Below are positions 56,457 through 64,000 of a stretch of DNA of 64,000 nucleotides, in pieces. The number at the start of each line of letters is the position of its first letter. The stretch's first letter is position 1. The translations under genes and the position numbers were made by a program. Source of the stretch: Burkholderia metallica (GTDB lineage: Bacteria; Pseudomonadota; Gammaproteobacteria; Burkholderiales; Burkholderiaceae); contig NZ_CADFDB010000001.1 of the NCBI RefSeq assembly GCF_902832845.1, positions 1,364,001 to 1,428,000 of the forward strand, in the 5' to 3' direction. The notes under the pieces are model-generated. The model did no database searches. It saw only the letters and a program-made list of their open reading frames with translations, and was not told where the DNA came from.

Positions 56457-56544
56457 AAAATACGGCGACAGCGACGCATATCGAGATGATCAGCAGACCC
56501 ATGCATTGATTTCCGTAAAGTCTGACAGCATCGCCTACATTCAT
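56446..56544 (-). other. Possible tiny membrane peptide or gene fragment
   Basis: A leftward frame, MNVGDAVRLYGNQCMGLLI and on, ends in a single hydrophobic segment of about 18 residues. Upstream, the same frame continues without a stop for 27 codons (GRGAFCACGAAARTGPIVG) and has a small CxC motif. Without a ribosome site it may be a fragment of a zinc-ribbon membrane protein. Confidence 0.3.
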
Positions 56545-56920
56545 CGAACCGACAATCGGCCCAGTCCGAGCTGCAGCGCCACACGCACAAAATGCGCCCC
56601 GCCCGAATCCGATCAGCCGGATTTCTTACCCCGCCGAATACCGCAACCGACGTCGTGCCGCCTAGATGACGTCTGTGGGCGCGCGCCGTGGGCATTCATG
56701 CAATCCGCTGCTTCGGTCTTGACTATCGAGCAATCGCCAACGAGGCGCGTCGCGATGTCGGCGTCCGCGTCGATTGAATTTTGAGTCGATGGCTCAAATT
56801 TCGGTCGACGTCCATTCCTCCGGGAAGATCAGACTCGCCTCTACATGCGCAACCGCCGCGGCGACAAGGTGAAGCCGACAAAACGATAGCTTTGCGGAAA
56901 AGGGAGAAATTTGCGGAAAT

Positions 56921-56951
56921 GAATCGCGCACATTTAGGCGAAGTGCGATTC
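56921..56951 (-). terminator. Candidate terminator after tRNA-Sec
   Basis: Read leftward: GTGC-linked arms GAATCGCAC and GTGCGCGATTC form a 9-bp stem with a two-base bulge, followed by ATTTCCGCAAATTTCTCCC. It starts 14 bp beyond the encoded CCA end of the tRNA. The unit TTTGCGGAAA occurs twice just after it. Confidence 0.4.
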
Positions 56952-56964
56952 TCCGAAACCATTG

Positions 56965-57060
56965 TGGCGGAAGGCAGCCGGAGTCGAACCGACCCGGGAG
57001 TGTCTGACACCCCCAACCGGGTTTGAAGCCCGGCCGTACCACCGGATACGAATGCCTTCC
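56965..57060 (-). tRNA. selC: Selenocysteine tRNA (UCA anticodon)
   Basis: Read leftward, this is a 96-base tRNA including the encoded CCA. It begins GGAAGGCATTCG and ends with the matching acceptor arm CCTTCCG. The anticodon stem-loop CGGGCTTCAAACCCGG shows the UCA anticodon. A long variable arm (GGGGGTGTCAGACACTCCC) and the T arm GGGTCGGTTCGACTCC follow. Length and the long variable arm are typical of tRNA-Sec. The gene is 32 bp downstream of selB on the same strand, which fits its role in decoding UGA in the formate dehydrogenase. Confidence 0.93.
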
Positions 57061-57092
57061 GTGGGGAAAAGAATCAAAAGACCAACGAGTGC

Positions 57093-59018
57093 CTACGCCT
57101 GAATACCCGCCCAACCGCTGTCAGGCCGCAGGAAGTGAAGATCGCGGTGGAAGCGAGTATACCCAACCCGGTCGAAGAACTCGAGAATCTGGATCGCGCG
57201 CTTGCGGCCGAGCCCCGTCGCGTCGCGGAACGTCGCCGCGTCGAGCCCGCCGCCGAGCGACGGCGCGAGATGCGCGACCAGTGCAGCAAGCTCACGCACG
57301 ACGTCCGCGTGATAGAACAGGTCGCGCACGACCTGGTGCACGTCGCCGCGCCGCGCGAGCTTGCGCAGCAAGGTCCGCACCGCGTCCTCGGCCGCCCCCG
57401 TATCGCGCGCCAGGTCGCGCACCCACGGCGGATCGAAGCGCCCCGCATGCAGCCACGGCAGCAGCTGCTGCGCCAGCGCTTCCTCGCGCGGCTCGAGGCT
57501 CACCGCATGCGACGGCAAATGCAGCCACGGCCCGCTGCGCGCCGCTTCGCCGCTCGCCACCAGCGCGTCGACGAGCGCACGCCACAGCGCATCGCCGGCG
57601 AGCGGCGCAGCCATCCGCCGCAAGCGCGCGGCGTCGAGCCCCTGCTCGTCCGGCATGCGTTCGTGATACGCACGCAACGTATCGATCGCGCGCGTCTGCA
57701 TTGCACGCCAGTGCGCATGCGCAATCACCGCGCCGTCGTTCGACGCGGCATCGCGCTGGCCGATCGCCAGCGCATCGTCCGGCAACGCGAGCGCGTTCGG
57801 CGCGAAACCCGTCAGATGCGTGAGCGTCGCGCGCGGGATACCGAGCGGCGCCTGCGCGAGCAATGCATCGACGCGTCCTTCGTCGAGCCATTCGGCCAGC
57901 GCGTCGAGCCACGCGCGACGCTGCGGCGTGCGACGCTTGCGTGCGGGCCCGAACGGATCGAGCACGCGACCGCCGCCGACCGTGCGCGTCGCCTGCGGAT
58001 TGCGGACGATGAAGCGGTCGCCCGGCAGCGCGAACACCGGCTCGTCGAAGACCAGTTGCACGCGCATCCGCTGGCCGGCCGCGAGCGTATCGCCGTCGAG
58101 CAGCGCGACGTGCGCGACCCGATGCAGCGTGCCGAGATGCACGTGCAGCGGCGCCCAGTGCGTGAGCGTGAGCCCCGCGTCCGCGAGCAGCGTCAGTTCG
58201 ACGTCGAGACGCGGCGACGTCGCGACGAGCCGCGCATCGGCGACCGTATCGCCGCGCTCCACCTCGGCCTTGTCGACGCCCGCCAGATTCAGTGCGCAAC
58301 GCTCGCCCGCACGGCCGGCCTCGACCGGCCGGTTCTGCGCATGGATGCTGCGCACGCGCGCCGCGCCGCCCGTGCGCACGATCGCGAGCGTGTCGCCGGT
58401 CGCGACGCGGCCCGCGAACGCGGTACCCGTCACGACGGTGCCCTGCCCCGCGAGCGTGAACACGCGATCGACCGCGAGCCGGAAAAGGCCGTCGTCGCGC
58501 CGCGCGCGCCATGCGATTGCAGCGTCCGTCAGGTAGCGCTTCAACTCGGCGACGCCGGCATCGCCCGAAGCCGTCGCACGCGTTTCGAAGATCGGCACGC
58601 CGGCCAGCGTCGAGTCGCGCAGCCACGCGGCAATCTCGTCGCGCACGTCGGCCACGCGCGCGGCATCGACGCGATCGCACTTCGTCAGCGCGACCGCGCC
58701 ATGCGTGACGCCGAGCAGTTGCAGGATCGCAAGATGCTCGCGCGTCTGCGGCATCACGCCGTCGTCGGCCGCGATCACGAGCAGCGCGAAGTCGATCCCG
58801 CATGCGCCGGCCGCCATCGTATGAATCAGCTTCTCGTGGCCCGGCACGTCGATCAGGCCGAGCACGTCGCCGTTGTCGAGCGGCGTATACGCATAGCCGA
58901 GCTCGATCGAGATGCCGCGCGCCTTCTCTTCCTTCAGGCGATCGGTATCGACGCCCGTCAGCGCACGCACGAGCGTCGTCTTGCCGTGGTCGATGTGTCC
59001 GGCGGTACCGACGATCAT
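57093..59018 (-). CDS. selB: Selenocysteine-specific elongation factor
   Basis: A 641-residue translational GTPase. The N-terminal G domain has GHIDHGKTT (7-15), DVPGHE and TKCD. Beta-barrel domains follow (about 175-370), and the C-terminal third is a chain of winged helices that binds the SECIS hairpin. The reaction is delivery of selenocysteinyl-tRNA to UGA codons with GTP hydrolysis. The start overlaps the selA stop (ATGA), so the two are translationally coupled. Confidence 0.93.
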   Translation of the reverse strand: MIVGTAGHIDHGKTTLVRALTGVDTDRLKEEKARGISIELGYAYTPLDNGDVLGLIDVPGHEKLIHTMAAGACGIDFALLVIAADDGVMPQTREHLAILQLLGVTHGAVALTKCDRVDAARVADVRDEIAAWLRDSTLAGVPIFETRATASGDAGVAELKRYLTDAAIAWRARRDDGLFRLAVDRVFTLAGQGTVVTGTAFAGRVATGDTLAIVRTGGAARVRSIHAQNRPVEAGRAGERCALNLAGVDKAEVERGDTVADARLVATSPRLDVELTLLADAGLTLTHWAPLHVHLGTLHRVAHVALLDGDTLAAGQRMRVQLVFDEPVFALPGDRFIVRNPQATRTVGGGRVLDPFGPARKRRTPQRRAWLDALAEWLDEGRVDALLAQAPLGIPRATLTHLTGFAPNALALPDDALAIGQRDAASNDGAVIAHAHWRAMQTRAIDTLRAYHERMPDEQGLDAARLRRMAAPLAGDALWRALVDALVASGEAARSGPWLHLPSHAVSLEPREEALAQQLLPWLHAGRFDPPWVRDLARDTGAAEDAVRTLLRKLARRGDVHQVVRDLFYHADVVRELAALVAHLAPSLGGGLDAATFRDATGLGRKRAIQILEFFDRVGYTRFHRDLHFLRPDSGWAGIQA

Positions 59019-60454
59019 GCAGCGGGCCCCGCGAACGCCCCGCACTGCGCGACGAACGCCGCCTCGTCGGCGGCTTCGAGACAGCGCAGGTCGAGCCGCA
59101 GCGCATTGTCGGCCACGCGGCCGATCACCGGGCGCGGCCATTCGCGCAGCCGTTTCTCGAGTTGCGCCAGCGCGCGGCCGGCGCGCTTACCGTCCGCCGT
59201 GCGCACGACGAGCCCGGCGCTCGGCAACTGGTCGACCGGCAGCGCGCCGCTGCCGATCTGGCTGAACATCGGCTCTACCGTCACGTCGAAACCGCTGCCG
59301 AGCGCGGCCTCCAGCGCCGGACGCACGCGTTCGGCGGCCTCGGCGATCTCGTGCTGCGCGCGCGTGAGCAGGCGCAGCGTCGTGAGCCGGTCACGCAGGA
59401 ATTCGGGGGACTGGTAGAGACGCAGCACGGGTTCGAGCGCCGCGAGCGTCAGCTTGCCGACGCGCAGCGCACGCTTGAGCGGATGTTTCCTGATCTTCGC
59501 GACGAGCGCGCGATCGCCGACGATCAGGCCGGCCTGCGGGCCGCCGAGCAGCTTGTCGCCGCTGAACGTGACAACGTTTGCACCGGCGGCCACGGTTTCC
59601 TGCACGGTGGTTTCGTGCGGCAGCCCCCATTGCGTCAGGTCGGCGAGCGTGCCGCTGCCGAGATCGACGGCAACCGGCAGCCCGTGCTCGCGCGCGAGCG
59701 GCGCGAGCTCGGCGAGCGTCGCCTCCTTCGTGAAGCCGCTGATCGCGTAGTTGCTGCAGTGCACCTTCATCAGCAGCGCGGTGCGCGGGCCGATGGCATC
59801 CGCGTAGTCGCGCAGATGCGTGCGGTTGGTCGTGCCGACTTCACGCAGCCGGGCGCCCGCGCGGCTCATGATGTCGGGAATGCGGAATGCGCCGCCGATT
59901 TCGACCAGCTCGCCGCGCGACACGACGACTTCCCGCTTCGTCGCGAGCGCCGACAGCGTCAGCAGCACGGCCGCCGCATTGTTGTTCACGACGGTCGCGG
60001 CTTCCGCGCCGGTCAGTTCGCACAGCAGATCGTCGATCAGGTCGTCGCGATCGCCGCGGCGGCCCGTGGCGAGGTCGAATTCGAGGTTGACGGGGCGTGT
60101 GAGCGCGTCGACCACGGCCCGCACCGCGTCGTCGGGCAACAGCGCACGCCCGAGGTTCGTGTGCAGCACGGTGCCGGTCAGGTTGAACACGGCGCGCACG
60201 GCGCCCGTGCTCTGCGCGGCCAGCGTACGCGCGACGGCCGCGGCGATGCGCGGCTCGTCGAGCGGTTCCGCCGCTGCCGGATCGTGCTGCGCGGCGGTAC
60301 GCCAGCGTTCGAGCTCGGCGCGCACGGCGTTCAGCACGCGTGTGCGGCCGTAGTCGGCAAGCAGCGGCTGCAGCGGCGCCGACGACAGCACGCGCTCGAC
60401 CGACGGCACGCGCGCCAGCACGGCATTCAATTCATTCAAACCGGGTTCGGTCAC
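59015..60454 (-). CDS. selA: Selenocysteine synthase
   Basis: A 479-residue PLP enzyme. The PLP lysine is Lys301 in [12 protein letters not shown]. Other family blocks are [31 protein letters not shown] and [11 protein letters not shown]. It converts Ser-tRNA-Sec to Sec-tRNA-Sec using selenophosphate, and works as a decamer. The start is GTG. It lies 73 bp after fdhE, so it is probably part of the same transcription unit. Confidence 0.94.
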   Translation of the reverse strand: MTEPGLNELNAVLARVPSVERVLSSAPLQPLLADYGRTRVLNAVRAELERWRTAAQHDPAAAEPLDEPRIAAAVARTLAAQSTGAVRAVFNLTGTVLHTNLGRALLPDDAVRAVVDALTRPVNLEFDLATGRRGDRDDLIDDLLCELTGAEAATVVNNNAAAVLLTLSALATKREVVVSRGELVEIGGAFRIPDIMSRAGARLREVGTTNRTHLRDYADAIGPRTALLMKVHCSNYAISGFTKEATLAELAPLAREHGLPVAVDLGSGTLADLTQWGLPHETTVQETVAAGANVVTFSGDKLLGGPQAGLIVGDRALVAKIRKHPLKRALRVGKLTLAALEPVLRLYQSPEFLRDRLTTLRLLTRAQHEIAEAAERVRPALEAALGSGFDVTVEPMFSQIGSGALPVDQLPSAGLVVRTADGKRAGRALAQLEKRLREWPRPVIGRVADNALRLDLRCLEAADEAAFVAQCGAFAGPAA

Positions 60455-60527
60455 GTCGAGGTGGCTCCAGTCTCATGCTTCACAGTGGGCCGGCACCCGC
60501 GCTCGCGCGCCGCCCCGGCCCCTGCCG

Positions 60528-61463
60528 TCAATCCGCTTCCCGCGCAACGTCCGGCCACAACAGCGGGTTCGGCGAACTGCGCTGATAGCCGGCCTCGTTC
60601 ATCAGCAGGTCGAGCGTGAGACTCGCGAGATCGTCCGCCAGCGGCTCGAACTCGTAGTCCTTGTCCTGATAGCCGATCTTGCGATAGGTCTTGCACTCGT
60701 CGCACGATTCGGCCTTGACGGCTTCGCTGCCGCCCTCGATCCCGTGATATGCGATGCCCTTCGTCGAATCGCAGTGCGAGCACTTCGTGCGCACCATGTG
60801 CCATTCGGTCGTGCACAGCCCGCATTGCAGGAAACGGTAGCCCTGGTACTGGCCGCCGACGCGCACGACGCTCGCGACCGGATGCGACCCGCATACGGGG
60901 CACAGCCCCGGCTGGTCGAGATACGGGACGTCGGCCGGCGCAACGCGGCTCGCGAGATCCGTCCAGACGACCTGCAGCGCGGCCATCAGGAACGGCGCGG
61001 TGGCCGGATCGACTTCGGCGAAGCGCAGCGCGAGGATCGCGTCGGCCTGCGCGTCGAGTTCGGCAGGCGCCATCAGGCGCAGCCGGTCGAGCAGCTTCGC
61101 GAGCTGCGGGTTCACGAGCCCGGCGCCTTCGACGCGGTCGAGCAACTCGTACAGCACGGCGCGCCAGCGCGCATCGCGCTCGCCGTCGAGCGCCGGCACG
61201 AGCGGCATCGAATGCTGCTGCGCCCGCGCGATCGCGTCCTTCGACGGCAGCGGCAGTTCGAGCGTCTGCAGCGTCGCGTGCTGCGCATCGGCGACGGTGG
61301 CCATCAGCCGCAGGTAGCCGCTGATCGGGTTCAGGTCGGCCAGCTTGCGCAGCCGCGCGGCGCGCGCCGCGAACGCGGTGGCGCGCTCCGGCAGGCGAAA
61401 GCGCGGAATGGCCGAATGATCGAGTGCCGAGATCTCGGTCGGTTCGAGAATACGTTGTGTCAC
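60528..61463 (-). CDS. fdhE: Formate dehydrogenase accessory protein
   Basis: A 311-residue maturation protein of the FdhE family. The C-terminal half binds metal through CPVC, CGLC, CSHC and CDEC pairs (about 190-270), typical of a double rubredoxin fold. FdhE interacts with the catalytic subunit of formate dehydrogenase and is needed for its assembly. The GTG at 61463 is chosen: it follows GGAAG by eight bases. The hairpin 61485-61506 lies between this gene and fdoI. Confidence 0.88.
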   Translation of the reverse strand: MTQRILEPTEISALDHSAIPRFRLPERATAFAARAARLRKLADLNPISGYLRLMATVADAQHATLQTLELPLPSKDAIARAQQHSMPLVPALDGERDARWRAVLYELLDRVEGAGLVNPQLAKLLDRLRLMAPAELDAQADAILALRFAEVDPATAPFLMAALQVVWTDLASRVAPADVPYLDQPGLCPVCGSHPVASVVRVGGQYQGYRFLQCGLCTTEWHMVRTKCSHCDSTKGIAYHGIEGGSEAVKAESCDECKTYRKIGYQDKDYEFEPLADDLASLTLDLLMNEAGYQRSSPNPLLWPDVAREAD

Positions 61464-61484
61464 GAGAATGTCTTCCAAATAAAC

Positions 61485-61506
61485 AAGCGCCGACGAGTCG
61501 GCGCTT
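61485..61506 (-). terminator. Hairpin with T-rich tail between fdoI and fdhE
   Basis: Arms AAGCGCCGA and TCGGCGCTT with a four-base loop, followed leftward by GTTTATTTGG. A second hairpin (GGGCCGGC and GCCGGCCC, about 61530-61560) lies immediately after the fdoI stop. Together they may attenuate the transcript before fdhE-selA-selB. Confidence 0.55.
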
Positions 61507-61571
61507 TCAGGCGGTTCCGACGGCTGACGGGCCGGCCCGCCGCGATCGGCGAGCCGGCCCGCTCCGGTGCG

Positions 61572-62198
61572 TCATTTCACGCTTTCACGGAACCACTTCG
61601 GGTGATGCTTGCGAGCCCAGCCCAGCGTGACGGTGCCGCGCACCATCGCGCCGATCGAGCCCTTCACCCACAACGCCGCATAAATGTGCACGATGATGCT
61701 CGCGATCAGCACGAAGGCCGCCACGGCATGCACGACAGCGGCCGCGCGGATCACCCCGATCGGGAAGTAGAACGAGAAGTAGCGCCGCCAGATCACGACT
61801 CCCGACAGCAGGAGCAGCAGCAGGCACGCCACCAACGTAAAGAATAGCAGCTTCTGTCCGGCGTTATAGCGCCCGACCGGCGGCAGCTTGTCTTCCTGAT
61901 TGGTCAGCACGTCGTCGATCTGCCTGAGCCACTGGCGATCGTCCGCGTCGAGCATGTTGTGGTGCCAGAAGCGCACCACCAGGATCGCGAACGACACAAA
62001 CATCACGAGGCCGACGAACGGGTGCAGGATCCGCGTCCACTGGCCGCCGCCGAACAGCGCGGTCAGCCAGAACATCGACGGATGGAACAGCGCGAGCCCG
62101 GACAGCGCGAGCAGCACGAACGTGATCGCGGTGATCCAGTGATTCGTGCGCTCGTTCGGCGTGTAGCGGACGATCAGGTTGGGGTCGTCGTGCTTCAT
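61572..62198 (-). CDS. fdoI: Formate dehydrogenase gamma subunit, cytochrome b556
   Basis: A 208-residue inner-membrane cytochrome b of the FDH-N type with four hydrophobic segments. Heme-ligand histidines are seen in [23 protein letters not shown], in LHPFVGLVM and in [21 protein letters not shown]. It receives electrons from the beta subunit and reduces quinone. It overlaps fdoH by ATGA, which argues for coupling. Confidence 0.9.
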   Translation of the reverse strand: MKHDDPNLIVRYTPNERTNHWITAITFVLLALSGLALFHPSMFWLTALFGGGQWTRILHPFVGLVMFVSFAILVVRFWHHNMLDADDRQWLRQIDDVLTNQEDKLPPVGRYNAGQKLLFFTLVACLLLLLLSGVVIWRRYFSFYFPIGVIRAAAVVHAVAAFVLIASIIVHIYAALWVKGSIGAMVRGTVTLGWARKHHPKWFRESVK

Positions 62199-63109
62199 TT
62201 CGCGTCCTCCTTGATGCGTCGCGCCTCGGCGCGCGCGGCGGCTTCCTCTTCGTCACTCACCTCGTTCGGACCGACGCGGACGTAGTGGAAGAACCCGGCG
62301 AGCGCCGTGAGCGCGAGGCCGGCGACCGCGAGCGGCTTCGCGATGCCCTTCCACAGCTTCACCATCGGGCTGATCGACGGGTTGTCGGGCAGCCCGTGGT
62401 ACAGCGACGGCTTGTCCGCGTGGTGCAGCACGTACATCACGTGCGTGCCGCCCACCCCTTGCGGGTCGTACAGCCCCGCATGCTCGAAGCCGCGCTCCTT
62501 CAGGTCCTCGATCCGCTCGGCCGCGTGCTGCTTCATGTCCTCCTTGGTGCCGAACACGATCGCGCCCGTCGGGCAGGTCTTCACGCAGGCCGGTTCCTGG
62601 CCGACCGCGACGCGGTCGGAACAGAGCGTGCACTTGTACGCGCGATGATCCTTCTTCGAGATCCGCGGCACGTTGAACGGGCAGCCGGTCACGCAATAGC
62701 CGCAGCCGATGCAGTTCTCCTCGTGGAAATCGACGATCCCGTTGTTGTACTGCACGATCGCGCCCGGCGACGGACACGCCTTCAGGCAGCCCGGATCCTC
62801 GCAGTGCATGCAGCCGTCCTTGCGGATCAGCCACTCGAGGTCGCCCGCGGGGTTCTCGTATTCGGAGAACCGCATGACCGTCCACGAATGCTCGGTCAGG
62901 TCGGCCGGGTTGTCGTACACGCCGACGTTGGTACCGACTTCGTCGCGCAGGTCGTTCCACTCCATGCATGCCGTCTGGCATGCCTTGCAGCCGATGCACT
63001 TCGATACGTCGATCAGCTTCGCGACGCTCCCGGTCACCGGTTCGCGCACCGTGGGCGGTGGCGTCGTGGTGGCCGAGACGCGCTTGATATCCAGCGATTG
63101 CAATGCCAT
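62195..63109 (-). CDS. fdoH: Formate dehydrogenase beta subunit, iron-sulfur protein
   Basis: A 304-residue subunit with four ferredoxin-like [4Fe-4S] sites: [35 protein letters not shown] and CTLCSD..CVKTC. A single membrane helix near the C-terminus ([15 protein letters not shown]) anchors it. It carries electrons from the catalytic subunit to the cytochrome b. It overlaps fdoI and lies 10 bp after the catalytic gene. Confidence 0.93.
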   Translation of the reverse strand: MALQSLDIKRVSATTTPPPTVREPVTGSVAKLIDVSKCIGCKACQTACMEWNDLRDEVGTNVGVYDNPADLTEHSWTVMRFSEYENPAGDLEWLIRKDGCMHCEDPGCLKACPSPGAIVQYNNGIVDFHEENCIGCGYCVTGCPFNVPRISKKDHRAYKCTLCSDRVAVGQEPACVKTCPTGAIVFGTKEDMKQHAAERIEDLKERGFEHAGLYDPQGVGGTHVMYVLHHADKPSLYHGLPDNPSISPMVKLWKGIAKPLAVAGLALTALAGFFHYVRVGPNEVSDEEEAAARAEARRIKEDAK

Positions 63110-63119
63110 CTCTTTCCCC

Positions 63120-64000
63120 TTACGCCTTTTCGACCTTCACCAGAAACGACTTGAATTCCGGTGTATAGGAGTTGCCGTCGCCCACGGACGGAGTCAGGGT
63201 ATTGGCGAGATAGCCGGGCTTCGTCAGACCCTTGAAGCCCCAGTGCAACGGGACGCCGACCGTCTGGACCTTCTTGCCGTCGACCGTCAGCGGCTTGATC
63301 CGCTTCGTGACGAGGGCGACCGCGACGATGTAGCCGCGCTTGGACGACACCTTCACGCGCTCGCCGTGCGCGACGCCGACTTCCTTCGCGAGATCTTCGC
63401 CGATCTCGACGAATTGCTCGGGCTGGATGATCGAGTTCAGCCGCGCATGCTTGGTCCAGTAGTGGAAGTGCTCGGTCAGCCGGTACGTCGTCGCCACGTG
63501 CGGGAAGTCTGCCACCTTGCCGAACGACGCGCGGTCGTCCGGGAACACGCGGGCAGCCGGGTTGTTCAGCGCCTGCGGGTTGTTCGGGTGCAGCGGGTTC
63601 GCGTCGAGCGGCGTCTCGAACGGCTCGTAGTGCTCGGGGAACGGACCTTCGTTCATCCCCGCGCGCGCGAAGAAGCGTGCGACACCTTCGGGATTCATGA
63701 TGAACGGCCCCATCCCGTTTTCGGGCGATTCGTCCACCTTGAAGTCCGGCACGTCGGCGCCCTTCCACGCGCTGCCGTTCCAGCCGATCAGCTTGCGGGT
63801 CGGGTCGAACGGCTTGCCGGCGACGTCGCACGACGCGCGGTTGTACAGGATCCGCCGGTTCGCCGGCCACGCCCACGCCCAGTTCAGCGTCTGGCCGATG
63901 CCGGTCGGGTCGGAGTTGTCGCGCCGCCCCATCTGGTTGCCGGCCTGCGTCCATGCGCCGCAGAAGATCCAGCAGCCGCTCGCGGTCGTGCCGTCGTCCT
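63120..64000 (-). CDS. fdoG: Formate dehydrogenase catalytic subunit, C-terminal part (cut by window edge)
   Basis: The last 293 residues of a molybdopterin oxidoreductase of the FDH-N alpha type. The opening [16 protein letters not shown] and [13 protein letters not shown] are typical of the middle of the subunit, and the C-terminal cofactor-binding domain shows [17 protein letters not shown]. The selenocysteine codon (UGA) expected near the N-terminus lies outside the window. The subunit oxidises formate to CO2 in the periplasm. The presence of selABC and FdhE in one run strongly supports the call. Confidence 0.9.
   Translation of the reverse strand, partial: DDGTTASGCWIFCGAWTQAGNQMGRRDNSDPTGIGQTLNWAWAWPANRRILYNRASCDVAGKPFDPTRKLIGWNGSAWKGADVPDFKVDESPENGMGPFIMNPEGVARFFARAGMNEGPFPEHYEPFETPLDANPLHPNNPQALNNPAARVFPDDRASFGKVADFPHVATTYRLTEHFHYWTKHARLNSIIQPEQFVEIGEDLAKEVGVAHGERVKVSSKRGYIVAVALVTKRIKPLTVDGKKVQTVGVPLHWGFKGLTKPGYLANTLTPSVGDGNSYTPEFKSFLVKVEKA

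Overview
The window is high-GC DNA in which nearly every gene uses GC-ending codons. The gene families (nic cluster, mmsAB, many LysR regulators, sulfonate ABC and TauD genes, a selenocysteine-linked formate dehydrogenase) and the base composition fit a Burkholderia, probably of the cepacia complex. Genus is an inference; no rRNA lies in the window. No plasmid, phage or IS gene was found. The only strong departure from the local composition is an AT-richer stretch at about 54.6-56.9 kb beside the selenocysteine tRNA gene.

Layout. 1-6.2 kb: the end of a diguanylate cyclase, a GAF-PAS-GGDEF-EAL protein, a haloacid dehalogenase, an SRPBCC protein, a membrane protein and a LysR regulator. 6.3-10.2 kb: an MHS-family transporter with mmsA and mmsB (valine and 3-hydroxyisobutyrate catabolism). 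10.3 kb: a small lipoprotein. 10.9-23.7 kb: a complete nicotinate catabolic cluster, in two divergent units (nicC-nicA-nicB-like leftward; nicE-nicD-nicX-nicF-Mo subunit rightward), followed by the MarR regulator nicR and the transporter nicT. 24-26 kb: lipoproteins and a hypothetical gene. 26-29.6 kb: an NCS1 permease, a hydantoin/allantoin-type racemase and a LysR regulator. 29.7-31.1 kb: a DUF1090 protein and an AEC permease. 31.6-38.6 kb: a sulfonate-type uptake and desulfonation cluster (two binding proteins, two permeases, one ATPase, two TauD-type dioxygenases). 38.8-42.5 kb: a DppA-like binding protein, a DUF427 protein and an SsuA-like binding protein. 42.6-53.8 kb: mixed accessory metabolism (LysR regulators, MFS, Fe-alcohol dehydrogenase with an ABM protein, two SDRs, an NCS2 purine permease, NUDIX). 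54.3-56.9 kb: an islet with decayed frames and one secreted protein. 57-64 kb: tRNA-Sec, selB, selA, fdhE and fdoIHG, all leftward and forming one selenoprotein module.

How the genes work together. The nic genes should take nicotinate through 6-hydroxynicotinate, 2,5-dihydroxypyridine, N-formylmaleamate, maleamate and maleate to fumarate. NicD releases formate, and the window also carries a respiratory formate dehydrogenase with its own selenocysteine machinery. The most unusual feature is the nicotinate hydroxylase. The cytochrome-bearing NicB-like protein keeps only a degenerate half of its molybdopterin domain, and a full-length molybdopterin subunit is encoded separately in the opposite unit. 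Matching 9-13 bp motifs in the nicC/nicE and nicT control regions are candidate NicR operators.

The second point of interest is the islet at 54.3-56.9 kb. It is flanked on one side by tRNA-Sec and on the other by a 33-bp partial copy of that tRNA (29 of 33 identical), as expected of an old insertion next to selC, although no integrase remains.
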